The notes under the pieces are model-generated. The model was not told where the DNA came from, ran no database searches, and worked only from the letters and a program-made list of their open reading frames with translations. A DNA stretch of 64,000 nt from contig OX388345.1 of the NCBI GenBank assembly GCA_947579665.1, forward strand, positions 63,045,454-63,109,453, read 5' to 3'. Shown piece after piece: positions 46,745-57,489 of this stretch (positions are counted from its first letter, which is position 1; each line of letters starts with the position of its first letter). The DNA is from Sympetrum striolatum (lineage: Eukaryota; Arthropoda; Insecta; Odonata; Libellulidae). Both the position numbers and the translations under genes were made by a program.

Positions 46745-49585
46745 TTCTAATAAATGAAATAAACTGTATTACAATTGCTTTTTAAAACCCTTTGATAATT
46801 CATTCATTGACTCGTTGAAAGATCTCTTCATTAATTAAGACAGAGAGCAATTAAGCTAAAAAATGTATTCCAAAGTTCAGTGAGTCGAAAATGATATAAA
46901 TTTTAAATATCATTAATATTAGTTTCACATTTAAGCTGATTGGAAGTACATAAGAAGATTTGGATCCAAGATAACGTTAGGTATAATTTGGGAAAGAGTG
47001 ATCGACAGCTGAAAATCTCTATGGTGAAGTGAACTATGCTGTTCTAAAGATAACACATTTCTTTAAATAAAAAGAAAATATGTCTAGTCGCTTTAAATTA
47101 AAATAATTAATTAAAACAGAAAACATCAGGAGAGAAAACGTAAGGTATTTAGGTTATATGGATAATTTAAGGTGATAGTATTTCAAATGTAATTTACGGC
47201 AAGGAGAAAACACTTGGTGCATCTACTGTTGATTGATTCAACATCCCAGCCCATAAATATTGCAGGATATAAAAATAGGTACGCGATGTAGGTCTTTAAA
47301 CAATGGAAAAACCTTTACATCATAAGATAAGGCTAAGTGCCACCTCCCTGCATCCATAGCATCCTGGTCCGTTCCAACTCTCTCTGACGCCAACCTCCCC
47401 TCGAATCAAGGGACTTGGACCGAGCGGAAAATGGATGGGAAAAGACCATGATACCTCTTTGACAATTCAGCCAACTCTGGCCCTCGGGATTTCCTTAGGA
47501 ATCGAAAACGGACGGACTCTACAAACTGATAGTGTCCAGCAAACTTCCCCAAAGGTCGCCGACCTCAGGAGTCACGAGGGAACCAAGAGGTGAACTAACG
47601 GAAACCAACCCAAGCTAATGACTCGACTCACCGTTATTAGCAAACTAACTCTCTGTAATAAATGACAATCATCCTCTGGGTATTCAGTTCCAGTGGACGA
47701 ACAATGGAGAAAACCAAATATCGCAACAGCTCGTAAACGGGTGAAAAATAAATCGAATTACGAAAGAACTTACGAGGTAGGTGATTAATAAAACCAGAAT
47801 TTGAAAAGAAGGATTCTACTTGAAAGAGAAATATTTAAAAAAAGAGCGAAGAAATTTGCATAAATTTTCTCCAAATAAAGAATGTTGATACATATACTGT
47901 ATGCAACTAAAAGGATGAAAAAACACCAACTGAAGTTTACGAAAGAGGAAAAAGCAAAAGTAAATGGTACTTGACATTTCCGAAGACTACTTTGTCCCTT
48001 ATTCACACATAAATCGTCCGAGATCTTAGAAAATTATAACAATAGACAGTTATAGAAAAAAAGATTTATTATTATTGTATTAAAAGCTGTTAATGAGGTT
48101 TAACTCCTGCTAGATATTGAGCAGGAATTTTGAAGCGATAGGAAATGGATCTCCGTATTGTAGAAAGGAAAAGAACCCTTTTTCTTAGTTCCACAGTAAT
48201 GATCTCCGTATCATATGGAAGCTGCGTTAAGAATGAAGGTTTTAGAAGGCTTGGATAAGTGATCTCAACCTGTGTTTCTCAACCAAATTGTCGCGTCCAC
48301 GAAATGGCACTTCAGAATTAATAAAGCAGTTCTCTAATAGGCCAATATCTATTATATTTATTGTTAATGAAATTTTCTTTAATCTGTCATCGTTAATTTG
48401 AAAAAATCCCTACAATTGTGTGATTCAATTCGCTAAGAAACTAAGCCACTAGTTGCTAACGACGAATTTCGCTAACTTAGTTGCAAGTTAACAGAAAAAA
48501 TCAAACTAAACATAAGGAATAACCCAGGGATAGGTTTTATGGGTATATATGGCCGTGGAATTTAAAGCCAGAGTTAAAGTAGGGATCCCACGCATGTGCT
48601 ATCCCATCTTTAGATGCAACCCAAGCATAAATAAGAAATGCTTCATATTCATGCTCAAGAATATGCTCAGGCAAAATCAAAGATTGAATGACCATAATTT
48701 TATGATGGAATTTCTTTAAATGCTAAATACCAGCATAACTAAATACACTCAGAAAATCTTCCCTTTACATTGACATAAAACCCTTGTTGAAATAACTGCA
48801 ATTATAAAAGTTATATAATTATTATATAGGTATCTAAACCGTGCACATTTATTCTTTCACCTGCTGGTATTCAAATATTATCTGCTGACCTGTTCCATGA
48901 AACTTTAATGTAAAAGTCCTTAACATATTACCTAGCTTAATACGATATAAATATCAATTTTAGATAGATAATACTTCTATGCATGTACATAGAAAAGATG
49001 GCGCTTACATTTCAATATTCTGCAGCTTTTATAATTGAGAGATACGTCTTTACCGATAATGGGAGGTTCGATTGCCTTACAATCGTTCAATTATGCTCCA
49101 GGGCTTCATCCAACACCGCCCCATCATTATCCCTTCCCACACCTTCGTCTCAACTCCACGCGCAAGGACCAAGATAAGCCTTCCTACACCATTAGAGGCG
49201 TGACGAGGTAATACGGCCAGACTCGAAATGCTGAAATTGCGTGCCACCCAATTGTCCGAACGAGAAACAAGCAATTGCTTACTCATTTCGACGCATTACG
49301 GTCGCCCACGGAAGAGCTTTGGAAGGGAGAGAAATAGTGGATTTGCAGTGATGTGCATTGGTTGTTAGCTGAAGGTCTTGTATTTGTGGCTAGATGAAGA
49401 GAACTCTATTAACATCATCTTAAGATCATACGTAGGTGCCCGGTACTTTTAAGGAAGTGAAAGAAGTAATCTTCTTTTTGCATTTGCTGAGTATAAATTG
49501 CGAATATACCCATTTTGCTTAGATAGAAATTAAGTGTAAGGTTTTACAAGAAAGTGAGCGTCTTAATCGAAGGTTGTACAAGAAA
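46745..49585. other. Non-genic stretch
   Basis: A GC-richer patch lies at about 47340..47640. No supported exon: open frames at 47785..48006 and 48983..49286 overlap in opposing frames or lack splice sites. Nothing else was recognised. Confidence 0.4.
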
Positions 49586-49589
49586 TGAA

Positions 49590-49672
49590 ACATAGTGACT
49601 TGACTGAGACTCGGACCCAGGCTCTCACTTTCCGGGCATGTGTTTTAATCACTTAACTATCAAGACACGTCC
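49590..49672 (-). mobile_element. tRNA-derived SINE, minus-strand copy of an inverted pair
   Basis: On the minus strand it reads TAGTTAAGTGATTAAAACAC, ATGCCCGGAAAGTGAGAGCC and then a good B-box, TGGGTCCGAGTCTCAG. It is the best-preserved copy of the family seen at 8826 and 25155. A second copy, in the opposite direction, starts 17 bp to the right. Confidence 0.65.
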
Positions 49673-49688
49673 TTCTCATTCCTGTAAA

Positions 49689-49740
49689 CGGAGTGGGAGA
49701 TCTGGGCTCGAGTCCCAGTCAATTCACTATTTTTCACTTC
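49689..49740 (+). mobile_element. tRNA-derived SINE, plus-strand copy of an inverted pair
   Basis: CGGAGTGGGAGATCTGGGCT followed by CGAGTCCCAGTCAATTCAC matches the reverse complement of 49598..49650 with a few changes. Only the B-box half is kept. Confidence 0.62.
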
Positions 49741-49827
49741 TGGCACAACCATATTTTACTTCTTTATTTTACTTTTCAACGAAGAGTCATAAGATAACTT
49801 ACTCTTAAGGTTCGATCACTCTTACAG

Positions 49828-49888
49828 CTCGATTATATTGAGCGAGTTCACTAGCTGCTCGCTAGTAAACTCGCTAAATGCAATCGAG
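49828..49888. repeat. 28-bp-arm hairpin, 5-base loop
   Basis: The left arm 49828..49855 and right arm 49861..49888 are inverted copies with 4 differences. The inner 15 bp (AGCGAGTTCACTAGC) pair with one difference. The loop is TGCTC. It could be a tiny fold-back element or, if transcribed, a small-RNA precursor, though the loop is short for a microRNA. Confidence 0.8.
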
Positions 49889-49889
49889 A

Positions 49890-51910
49890 CTTTATTCAGC
49901 ATTTTCTTAAATATCAATGTCTATCCCCATAAATTTGAAAATTACATCACGTGTAACTTATTATATAGAGCATGACGTTTCCCTTCATTTATGTGTCTCT
50001 TCTTGACAAGTAACAGGAAGTAATTCGAAATTTCGTACACAATTTTCCGAAAAAAGTTACCAACCTATCTTAAAAACCACACTCGTTATCCACAAGGACT
50101 GTTTGCTATTTTTGACTCGACTCACAACTTTTCGAGCAATATCCTCTCAAACAAATTCCTCACAGTCAGCTATTCCCAAATACGTGATCGTTCTATAATG
50201 TCTCACCGTGGCTAGAGAATTTACCCCAATCCACAGCTATAAATATTACCTTGAATTACGAAACAATTCATGTTTTCTATGAAAAGAGGAATTTTTGCGG
50301 GGTCAGATTTTGTGATTCTTGCTCCAAACAAATAATGGTCGATTCTTCTAAAATCGATTCATTTTATGCTGAGAAGCAAAACCAAGCATCCATAATTTAT
50401 TTTATCTTCCATTCAAAATCTGGAACAACCAAAAAACTGGAGTGATCAGTCGTAAACATAGCGTGTACGTTAAACGAAAAAAACCTAAAAGACACAGTTT
50501 AATTTAAAACTTAAAGTTAAAGTAAAGCCTTTGTACTATTTGATCCACAAATTGCAAAAGAAGCTGGGGGAAAAAACGACCTAGAGCGAAAAAAATCGAT
50601 CAATTTGAAAATGATAACGTTTGATTGTTTGAAACAAGTTTTCGGCCTCGAATCCTAAAACCAATTTTTGTTCATGAGCGCAAAAGATTTTTTCCTATTA
50701 ACTTCTGGTTTAAATGAGCTAATCAATCACTCGATCGGTAATAACTCATTTTGGATGGATATTCAAAGGAAATAGAAAACATTACTTGATAGTGACTTAC
50801 GCAAGAATGGGAATAAATAGGGATATTTATCACTCTAGTTGCTCTACGGATATATTAAAATTAATTTATTGTAGCATGTTAACTTTAAGTAAAAAATATT
50901 AATTTTTCGAAAACTTTGTTCAAGAGCGCAAAATCTCTTTCTCACGCTTGTATATCTCTAAATTCGCCCATAATACGGGAGAAAAGGCAACTGGTGGACC
51001 ATTTACGCCAACCATTGCAGAGAAATCTATCTATTTGGTATAGGATTTACGGTCCCGCGACTTTTCCGAAAAACGGAGATCATTCGTTTCAGAATCGCAA
51101 TCGAAAGCCGAAATGCCATTTCTCATGTTACCAAATCCTGAAATATTGGTAAATACGACCAAAAGGTATCAGTTACTTTATTAGTAAACATTAATGGGCA
51201 AAACCACTTTTATTTGGTAATTTATTAGTAAATTCTATAAGATGCTTATTACGTCCGTATATCCTTCAAAATATTCATCAGCCAAATTTACATTCGTCTG
51301 CTGATTCCGATAGCAAAAAAATATTCTTGAGGCTAACATGAATCAGCGAGGTCAATAATTAGCTGCGATATTATTTCATTCTGAAAGAGGAAACGTAATT
51401 GTAAACATGCTATCTAAATATTACAATAATAGTATGCAAGCAAACTAATTGCTTTAAAAATTTCAAGCATGAAAACAAGTCTCAAAATTTAATTTAATAT
51501 CGAAATAGCAAATGTGCTGATATTGATAATATTTATGAAGCTTTCAGTTGGAAAGGGTTAAAGGTTATTTGCACATAAGGGCGAATAAGCTTTCAGTTAA
51601 AAACAAAAAAAAGGTTTGCATAATTGTAATTTTACCCTTCACTTCCCCAGAAAGAATAAACAGCGTCATTACTTCGAAACGCGGAAACAGCATCTCTACA
51701 TGTTCTCAATAAAGCACACAATCATTACTAATCAACAGTAAAAGGTCCATTCACAATAAAATTATCCAAAACACGATACTACAGCACATGGGTTGAAAAT
51801 ACATATGAGATAAGAAAAATTTCAGTACATTAATATCACGCAAGTAAAAAGATTTACGCTAAACTGCATTTCACTGTAAAACTAAAAGATAAAAAATACA
51901 GATAGAGCCT
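49890..51910. other. Non-genic stretch, nothing recognised
   Basis: AT-rich DNA. A few splice-like pairs enclose tiny open segments (for example near 50790..50850), but without any protein pattern to support them. Confidence 0.4.
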
Positions 51911-51912
51911 TT

Positions 51913-51955
51913 ACAAATATTATAAAATATAATACAAATATTTTATAATATTTGT
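51913..51955. repeat. 18-bp perfect inverted repeat next to a TA-rich microsatellite
   Basis: ACAAATATTATAAAATAT (51913..51930) and its exact reverse complement (51938..51955) are separated by 7 bases. A (TATATATG)-type run follows to about 52010. It is AT-only, so it may be slippage-derived. Confidence 0.8.
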
Positions 51956-52010
51956 ATTATATATATGTATATATATATGTATATATATCTTGTGTGTATA
52001 TATGGTCGCA

Positions 52011-53135
52011 TATTTTTAGAAAAAGGGAAGAAAATGTCGGGCCAATAATCTCCAGGGAGTTGGAGAAAATATGGGTGAGCAGGAAGGGAAACTTGAAGAA
52101 AGAGGAAAAGATATAGGTCAGGAAAAGGGATGAGGGAAGTTGGGAGGAGGGGCGATAAAAAGTAAAGTGGGCCTCGAGAGAAAATAGCGGGAAAAGTTGT
52201 GTCCGAAGAGGGTTTCTCTCCGCTATCCATACATCTTTCTCTTCCTGCGATCGATCATGCGAAGCAGGAAAAAAAACACTCCAAGGATTCGCCCCCGCAG
52301 CCAGGAAGACAAACATATAAACACGGTGGAGAGTAATGCCCACAAAAGGGTAAAGGGGACCATTTATCAAAAAGAAGTCTTGGGAGGACAAGGGAGAGTG
52401 ATGCGAAGGAGAAACAAAAAAGTTGTAACGGCTATTGTTCAAACAAACCGAGACGAAATGGCAAAGAGGGAAGGGGAAAGCATTTGGTTTCCATTGGCGT
52501 AGAACTCGAGGGTGACAAGTTTGTCTTCAAGGATTCTTTCCGAATTTTCTGGCAAGTCTGGAGAGCCTGAATGAAATGAAAGAAAAATGCAAAAAAATTG
52601 ATGAAATTTTCAACGCAACTGAAAGATGCTTTGAAAATAAAAGGTATTGAAAAGTAGGTTTACCGAGCAACCTGGAATCTTGTAGAAATTCTATGAAAGT
52701 CAATAAGAAACTATTCTTCGGATCTCTGTAAATTTAAAAATTGTCTTAAATTCTCTTAGGAGATAATCTAATCCTTTTTATCTTAGCATCTTTTACCCTG
52801 AAGTTACTCTAAAATATTCGATGTAGAGATGGGAAAAGGCTTAATAGGAATGATGTAATCAAAATATTGTTGAGCAAGGACCAATATTGATATCTTGGTA
52901 TTTTTACGCTTAAATTATTTGAAGCTTGATGGAGAAATAGTTAACTTGGAGTCAAATAGTTGAAACTTCTACCAAGGCAACAGTGGGATGCCTCGCCGCC
53001 GCCCCTTCACCGCGAGGTACATTTTCTGGCCAAGAATTTAGTAGGAATAAAGCGCTATTCATAATTATCAAATGCTTAGGATATGTGGTAGTATTCTTAT
53101 AAGTTGTTCGACAGCTTATGCAATTTCGCACGCGG
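52011..53135. other. Non-genic stretch with a purine/GC-rich patch
   Basis: About 52010..52510 is purine-rich on the plus strand. The long frames here (51943..52502) overlap on both strands and are low-complexity. No gene is called. Confidence 0.4.
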
Positions 53136-53139
53136 GCAA

Positions 53140-53212
53140 CGAACAGGTATTATATAACCCGGTACCGCTTTTACCAAAGTCGAATCCGCTGTCCACTTGG
53201 CTATGGGGACCC
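53140..53212 (-). mobile_element. tRNA-like SINE fragment
   Basis: On the minus strand it reads GGGTCCCCATAGCCAAGTGG (A-box-like TAGCCAAGTGG, as in Leu/Ser-type tRNAs), then ACAGCGGATTCGACTTTGG and a CCGGGTTATATAA segment. It does not fold as an intact tRNA. It is a different SINE type from the GCCCGGAAAGT family. Confidence 0.4.
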
Positions 53213-53214
53213 TT

Positions 53215-54490
53215 TTCAGATACCTATGTGCTTTGATATCTATGTCCTAAATATTAAAATAAGATAGTGAATCCTCTCATCACAAGATATGGCATAGTTA
53301 GATCGATATTGTAAAGGACAAGCGTTTTACTTGCAGAAATTAACTTAAAATAAATAAAAATTGAGGGATGCTTATGTTTAAAAGAACAAATACAATATGT
53401 TAAATGTATGACATGTAACACGTTTAGAAGTACTGTATAATCTACCCGTAGCGATTTTTTGTACTGCCTTTAAATTCTGTAATAATCTTCGATGCTTTTC
53501 TTTAAAAGATTTACAAACTACCTCTATTTGTGGGAATTTAGAGTTGTTTACAAACACGAATGCATTTCTCTTTTGCGAGAATTTGATGTTAACCATCGAG
53601 AAAGAATAAATTTCGAAGGTAAAATTACGAAAATCACCGGAAGAGAAGATATCATAAAATATTTCCCATAAAATTGTTTAATGTAAATAAACGTCACGCC
53701 TCTCGATTAATAGTGCATACCATATAGAATAGTATAAAAGTAAGGGAAAAAATGTCTCCAATAAAAAATCTACAGGAAACCCAGATGATAAAAACGGACC
53801 TAAGAAAATACTTAGGTTAAAGAAATACCAGAATTCAAATCAATTGCGGAGAATTTGGTGGCACTAAAAGGAGATAAAATGGAGGAAAATTGGATCAGCT
53901 GGAGAAAGAAGATGAGAGGTTGTGAAGAAGCTGTGCGTCGGTGGTCTTTCTATAGGCGGGGCCCTTCCATTTTCCACTTTGCTCCTTCGGTTGGCTTCCA
54001 AAGAGACTACGTATGGCCAGACGGGAAGAATAAATAGTACGGGAGATGTTGACTGTATAAAGAGTGGGATGGGGAATTAAACAAGAAATGGAAAATATAT
54101 TTCGAACGCTGTTGTCATAACGGTATAACAGACGAAAATTAGATCGACGACGAAAGAGAAGGGGGAGGTTGGGAACCAAAATGGAAAAATTATTTCTTGC
54201 TTCTGAGCTTATTCATTATTATAGCGTAGGATATTAAATATTTCATGAATCATCCAAAGATGTCTATTTAAGAGATGAAGAAATCACTACATAAAAATTC
54301 TACAATGGTTTATTGAAAAAGCCCAGTTTCAAATAATATATACATCATTTACATATATCAACATCAGGTATGAAATTATGTGAGGGATCCCTTTTCTTAA
54401 TCCACACCGCACTTAAATAATTTGAAATAGATCGCGTTGAATAAACGTAGGTGGAATTTTTACTTAGTAATTTTATTTAAAATCTAATGG
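53215..54490. other. Non-genic stretch with a GC-richer patch
   Basis: The patch is at about 53850..54180. Opposing open frames overlap there (53855..54179). Nothing was recognised. Confidence 0.4.
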
Positions 54491-54493
54491 CAT

Positions 54494-54730
54494 TCAATAT
54501 AGCCAAGATTTTCTTCCATCAACTTTATTTCTAATTAAGTTAGTATTACCGCCATGTAAAAGTTCTAATGACTTCTTTACCTTCTCAAACATGCCGTTAA
54601 ACAAACACACTGCCGCATTAGCTCTAAAAAGTTTCCTCATATCGGGGAGGGATTTCAAATTAAAGCCTAAGTTTAGATTTTTATGATTAAAAATAGAATG
54701 AATTGAATATAATTTTGGATGCTTCATCAT
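54494..54730 (-). pseudogene. Possible RT C-terminal tail remnant
   Basis: A 78-codon minus-strand frame contains KLFRANAAVCLFNGMFEKVK and ends NKVDGRKSWLY. This loosely fits the CR1/Jockey C-terminal pattern (F....a..LWN.LP..(I/V)+.......F+..(L/V)K.WL). Key W and LP residues are missing, so this is a weak call. Confidence 0.28.
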
Positions 54731-54734
54731 AGTA

Positions 54735-56940
54735 TAATTTTATTTGATAAACAAGCAATTTTGAAATCACGCTTGAGGGTTAAAGGCAAAGGTTGGTAGG
54801 TCATGACTATGGACTACATATAAATACGATATGCGTAAAAATAAATGAATTGACTTAATTTTTGCCTTAAATTTCCAGAATATAAATTATACAGCTATGT
54901 TTCCCGGTAAATCCATCTATGAATATCAGAACATGTGAATACTGTTGAATATAAATTGATATCAGCATGAATGGATTCGTCTACTTCACAATTTTAAATT
55001 TGATTTTCACAAGTCGAACATGAAAATTTTAGAATTCAAAATTAGAGATGTCTCAATGATATCCCTGAAAATTAATGAAGCGAACATTTCATACATATAA
55101 TAAAACAGCGCAAATGTTACTCACTTCACCTCAAGTAAAATTTATTCCTGTATGTTTGCATATCAAACATCTTCGTAACAGAGTTGTGGGAAATTAGTGT
55201 ATTTTTTTTGAGAAGTCTTTAAACGTATCCGTATTTAACTTTCATCTCCGTTATATTCTCTACGGCCTGCTTCGTTGAAATACGATAGAGTATTATCAAA
55301 AAGGTATATCAGGAAGAATGTGTTTACATCCTCAATTTGGCAAGGAAAATTCATGGATTTTTTTAATGAGAATAGTTTAAGATTATTTTTCAACCTTTGA
55401 GCCCATATTCTTTTACAAATTATCAAGCTAACATTTATTTTCAATGAAGTTTACCATAGAAGAGTCGAATAAAACAGGATGCCGAAAAATTAATAAACAA
55501 AACTTGATTTTCAGCGTAAGCTAGGATTTAAAAAAGCCTTGCTTTTAGGGATGTGTATTTTATTCATTAAAAATTACAAACTCTCTCAAGTTATAAAAAC
55601 AAAGCTTTAAAACTCATGAAACCAAATCCTCAAGCAAGATACGAAGCAACTTCTAGGTCACTAGTATCTAGTTTGAGTTTTAATATTCTTGCGAAAAAAC
55701 ATTCGTTAGAACATGATATGGTTGCTATGAACAAGGCTCTGTGGTAAAAGACGATAAGCCAAGAAAACATGCGGGAGACCTCGAAATTCCTACACTATAA
55801 AACGGAAGGGTAGTATGCATAGAATAATGAAGCATCGACTGTCCAATTACGAAGAAGTTAAATCAGAAATGTGTAAAATTTGACTAGTGGGTTGTATATG
55901 TAAACTATGGTACAGTAAGTGATAAAAATCACTGAAAGAAGAGATTAGGAGACACCTGGTAATGCGGAAATAAAGATTAATGTAGATAATAAATTTAAAG
56001 ATGGATTCTAGTGAACTGCTTTTTTTATGGATAAAAAGTTAAACATAAAAGGCACATAGTAAAAGCTGATATCCTTCAGTAATTTGAACAAAATACCATT
56101 CTTAATTTAGTACAATATTGAATTATTTAACATGGATTAACTAAATCCATAGGTATTAAGCGCTCAAATCATTACGATAGGGCAAAAATGTAAGCGAAGT
56201 AGAACATAAGAAATAAATAAATGAAAGTAAGCACCGATATACCTTCATAAATGCCCTACAGGAAAGTAAAATTAATGAGTTCCATGTTATGAACTAACTC
56301 TACTACACATTCGTTTTTTTTTTCAATGAAATTAGTAGATCGATAAAACTACCCAGAATTTGCGTAGGAATAACTTAAACGTTCAATTACCCATTAAAAC
56401 CCAAGAAAACATATTGGAAACCTGTTAGAACTTCATTTTGGAAACAAACGACATATTTTTCTAATAAAACGCTGAAGTTAACGAAGAAATCATTTGTATT
56501 TCTGATTTAGAAAACTGATTTTCTAAACAACTAAATTTAATTCGAAGGACCTTTAGGTCTTGGATTTAGCACTACATATTTTTACACTCTCCTATGTAAA
56601 TGCTCAAATTTAGACTGCGTTTGTAGTTTCAATGATTGTAAAAATTTTAAACACTGTAAATTACGTGGTTATTTGATTCCTAAAAATTTGATTCACTAGA
56701 AAGAATAACAGACGATAGATTCACTACCGCCGTCAAATTTGATCCTAAAGATACTATGGAGCATTAATTTTACAACGCAGAGAGTAAAAAAATCACACGC
56801 CGTAAAAAGACTGCTCAGAGAAGTAATTCAGGGCATAATAAGAGATAACACCGGCATTTGTGAAGGGGATAAATTGGCGACAACGATAAAAACAATGAAA
56901 TCTATTTTTAGCTGGGGCTCTATAAAAAACAACAAAGTAA
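54735..56940. other. Non-genic stretch, nothing recognised
   Basis: AT-rich. Short frames at 55235..55444 and 56739..56963 have no features. The latter overlaps the end of the NUMT. Confidence 0.45.
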
Positions 56941-56943
56941 TTA

Positions 56944-57486
56944 CAACAGTAGAACTGCAGTAATTACTACTGCTCATACAAATAGTGGTACTATTTGATT
57001 TAGCTTATACCAGGAGATTTTATATTAATTACTGTAGTAATAAAAGTGATTACGCCTAAAATTGAGGACACCCCTGCAAGATGTAATGAGAAAATAGTTA
57101 GGTCTACAGATGCCCCGGCGTGGGCAATAGCACCAGCTAGAGGTGGATAAACAGTTCATCCTGTCCTGCCACTCTTTCAACTATTCTTCTAGCTAAAAGG
57201 AGGGTGAAAGATGGTGGTAAAAGTCAAAAATTTATGTTATTCAATCGAGGGAAAGCCATATCTAGTGCATCTAGTATTAGTGGTACAAATCAGTTTCCAA
57301 AACCCCCCAATTATGATAGGTATTACTACCAAAAAAATTATAGCGAATGCGTGAGCAGTGAAAATTACATTATAAATTTGGACATCACCAATTAAAGAGC
57401 CTGGTTGACCTAGTTCAATTCGAATTAAAACTCTTAATGCAGTACCAATTATACCAGCTCATGCCCCAAAAATTAAGTATAAGGTC
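56944..57486 (-). pseudogene. COI: Nuclear mitochondrial insertion (NUMT) of cytochrome c oxidase subunit I
   Basis: Read on the minus strand with the invertebrate mitochondrial code, this covers COI from LYLIFGAWAGMIGTALSVLI through [59 protein letters not shown] and [20 protein letters not shown] to VITAVLLL. This is about 180 codons of the barcode region. The sequence uses TGA for Trp and AGA for Ser. It is not functional: a one-base deletion near 57160 (GGACAGG where relatives have GGAACAGG) and another near 57000 shift the frame, and nuclear translation would stop at every TGA. Similarity ends abruptly at both edges. It is a copy of mitochondrial DNA pasted into the nucleus, so it does not respire. 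Confidence 0.95.
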
Positions 57487-57489
57487 TAT

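Noticed and set aside
51943..52502. Three long overlapping frames (95-161 codons)
   Set aside because: They run through a TA microsatellite and a purine-rich patch on both strands, so they come from low complexity.
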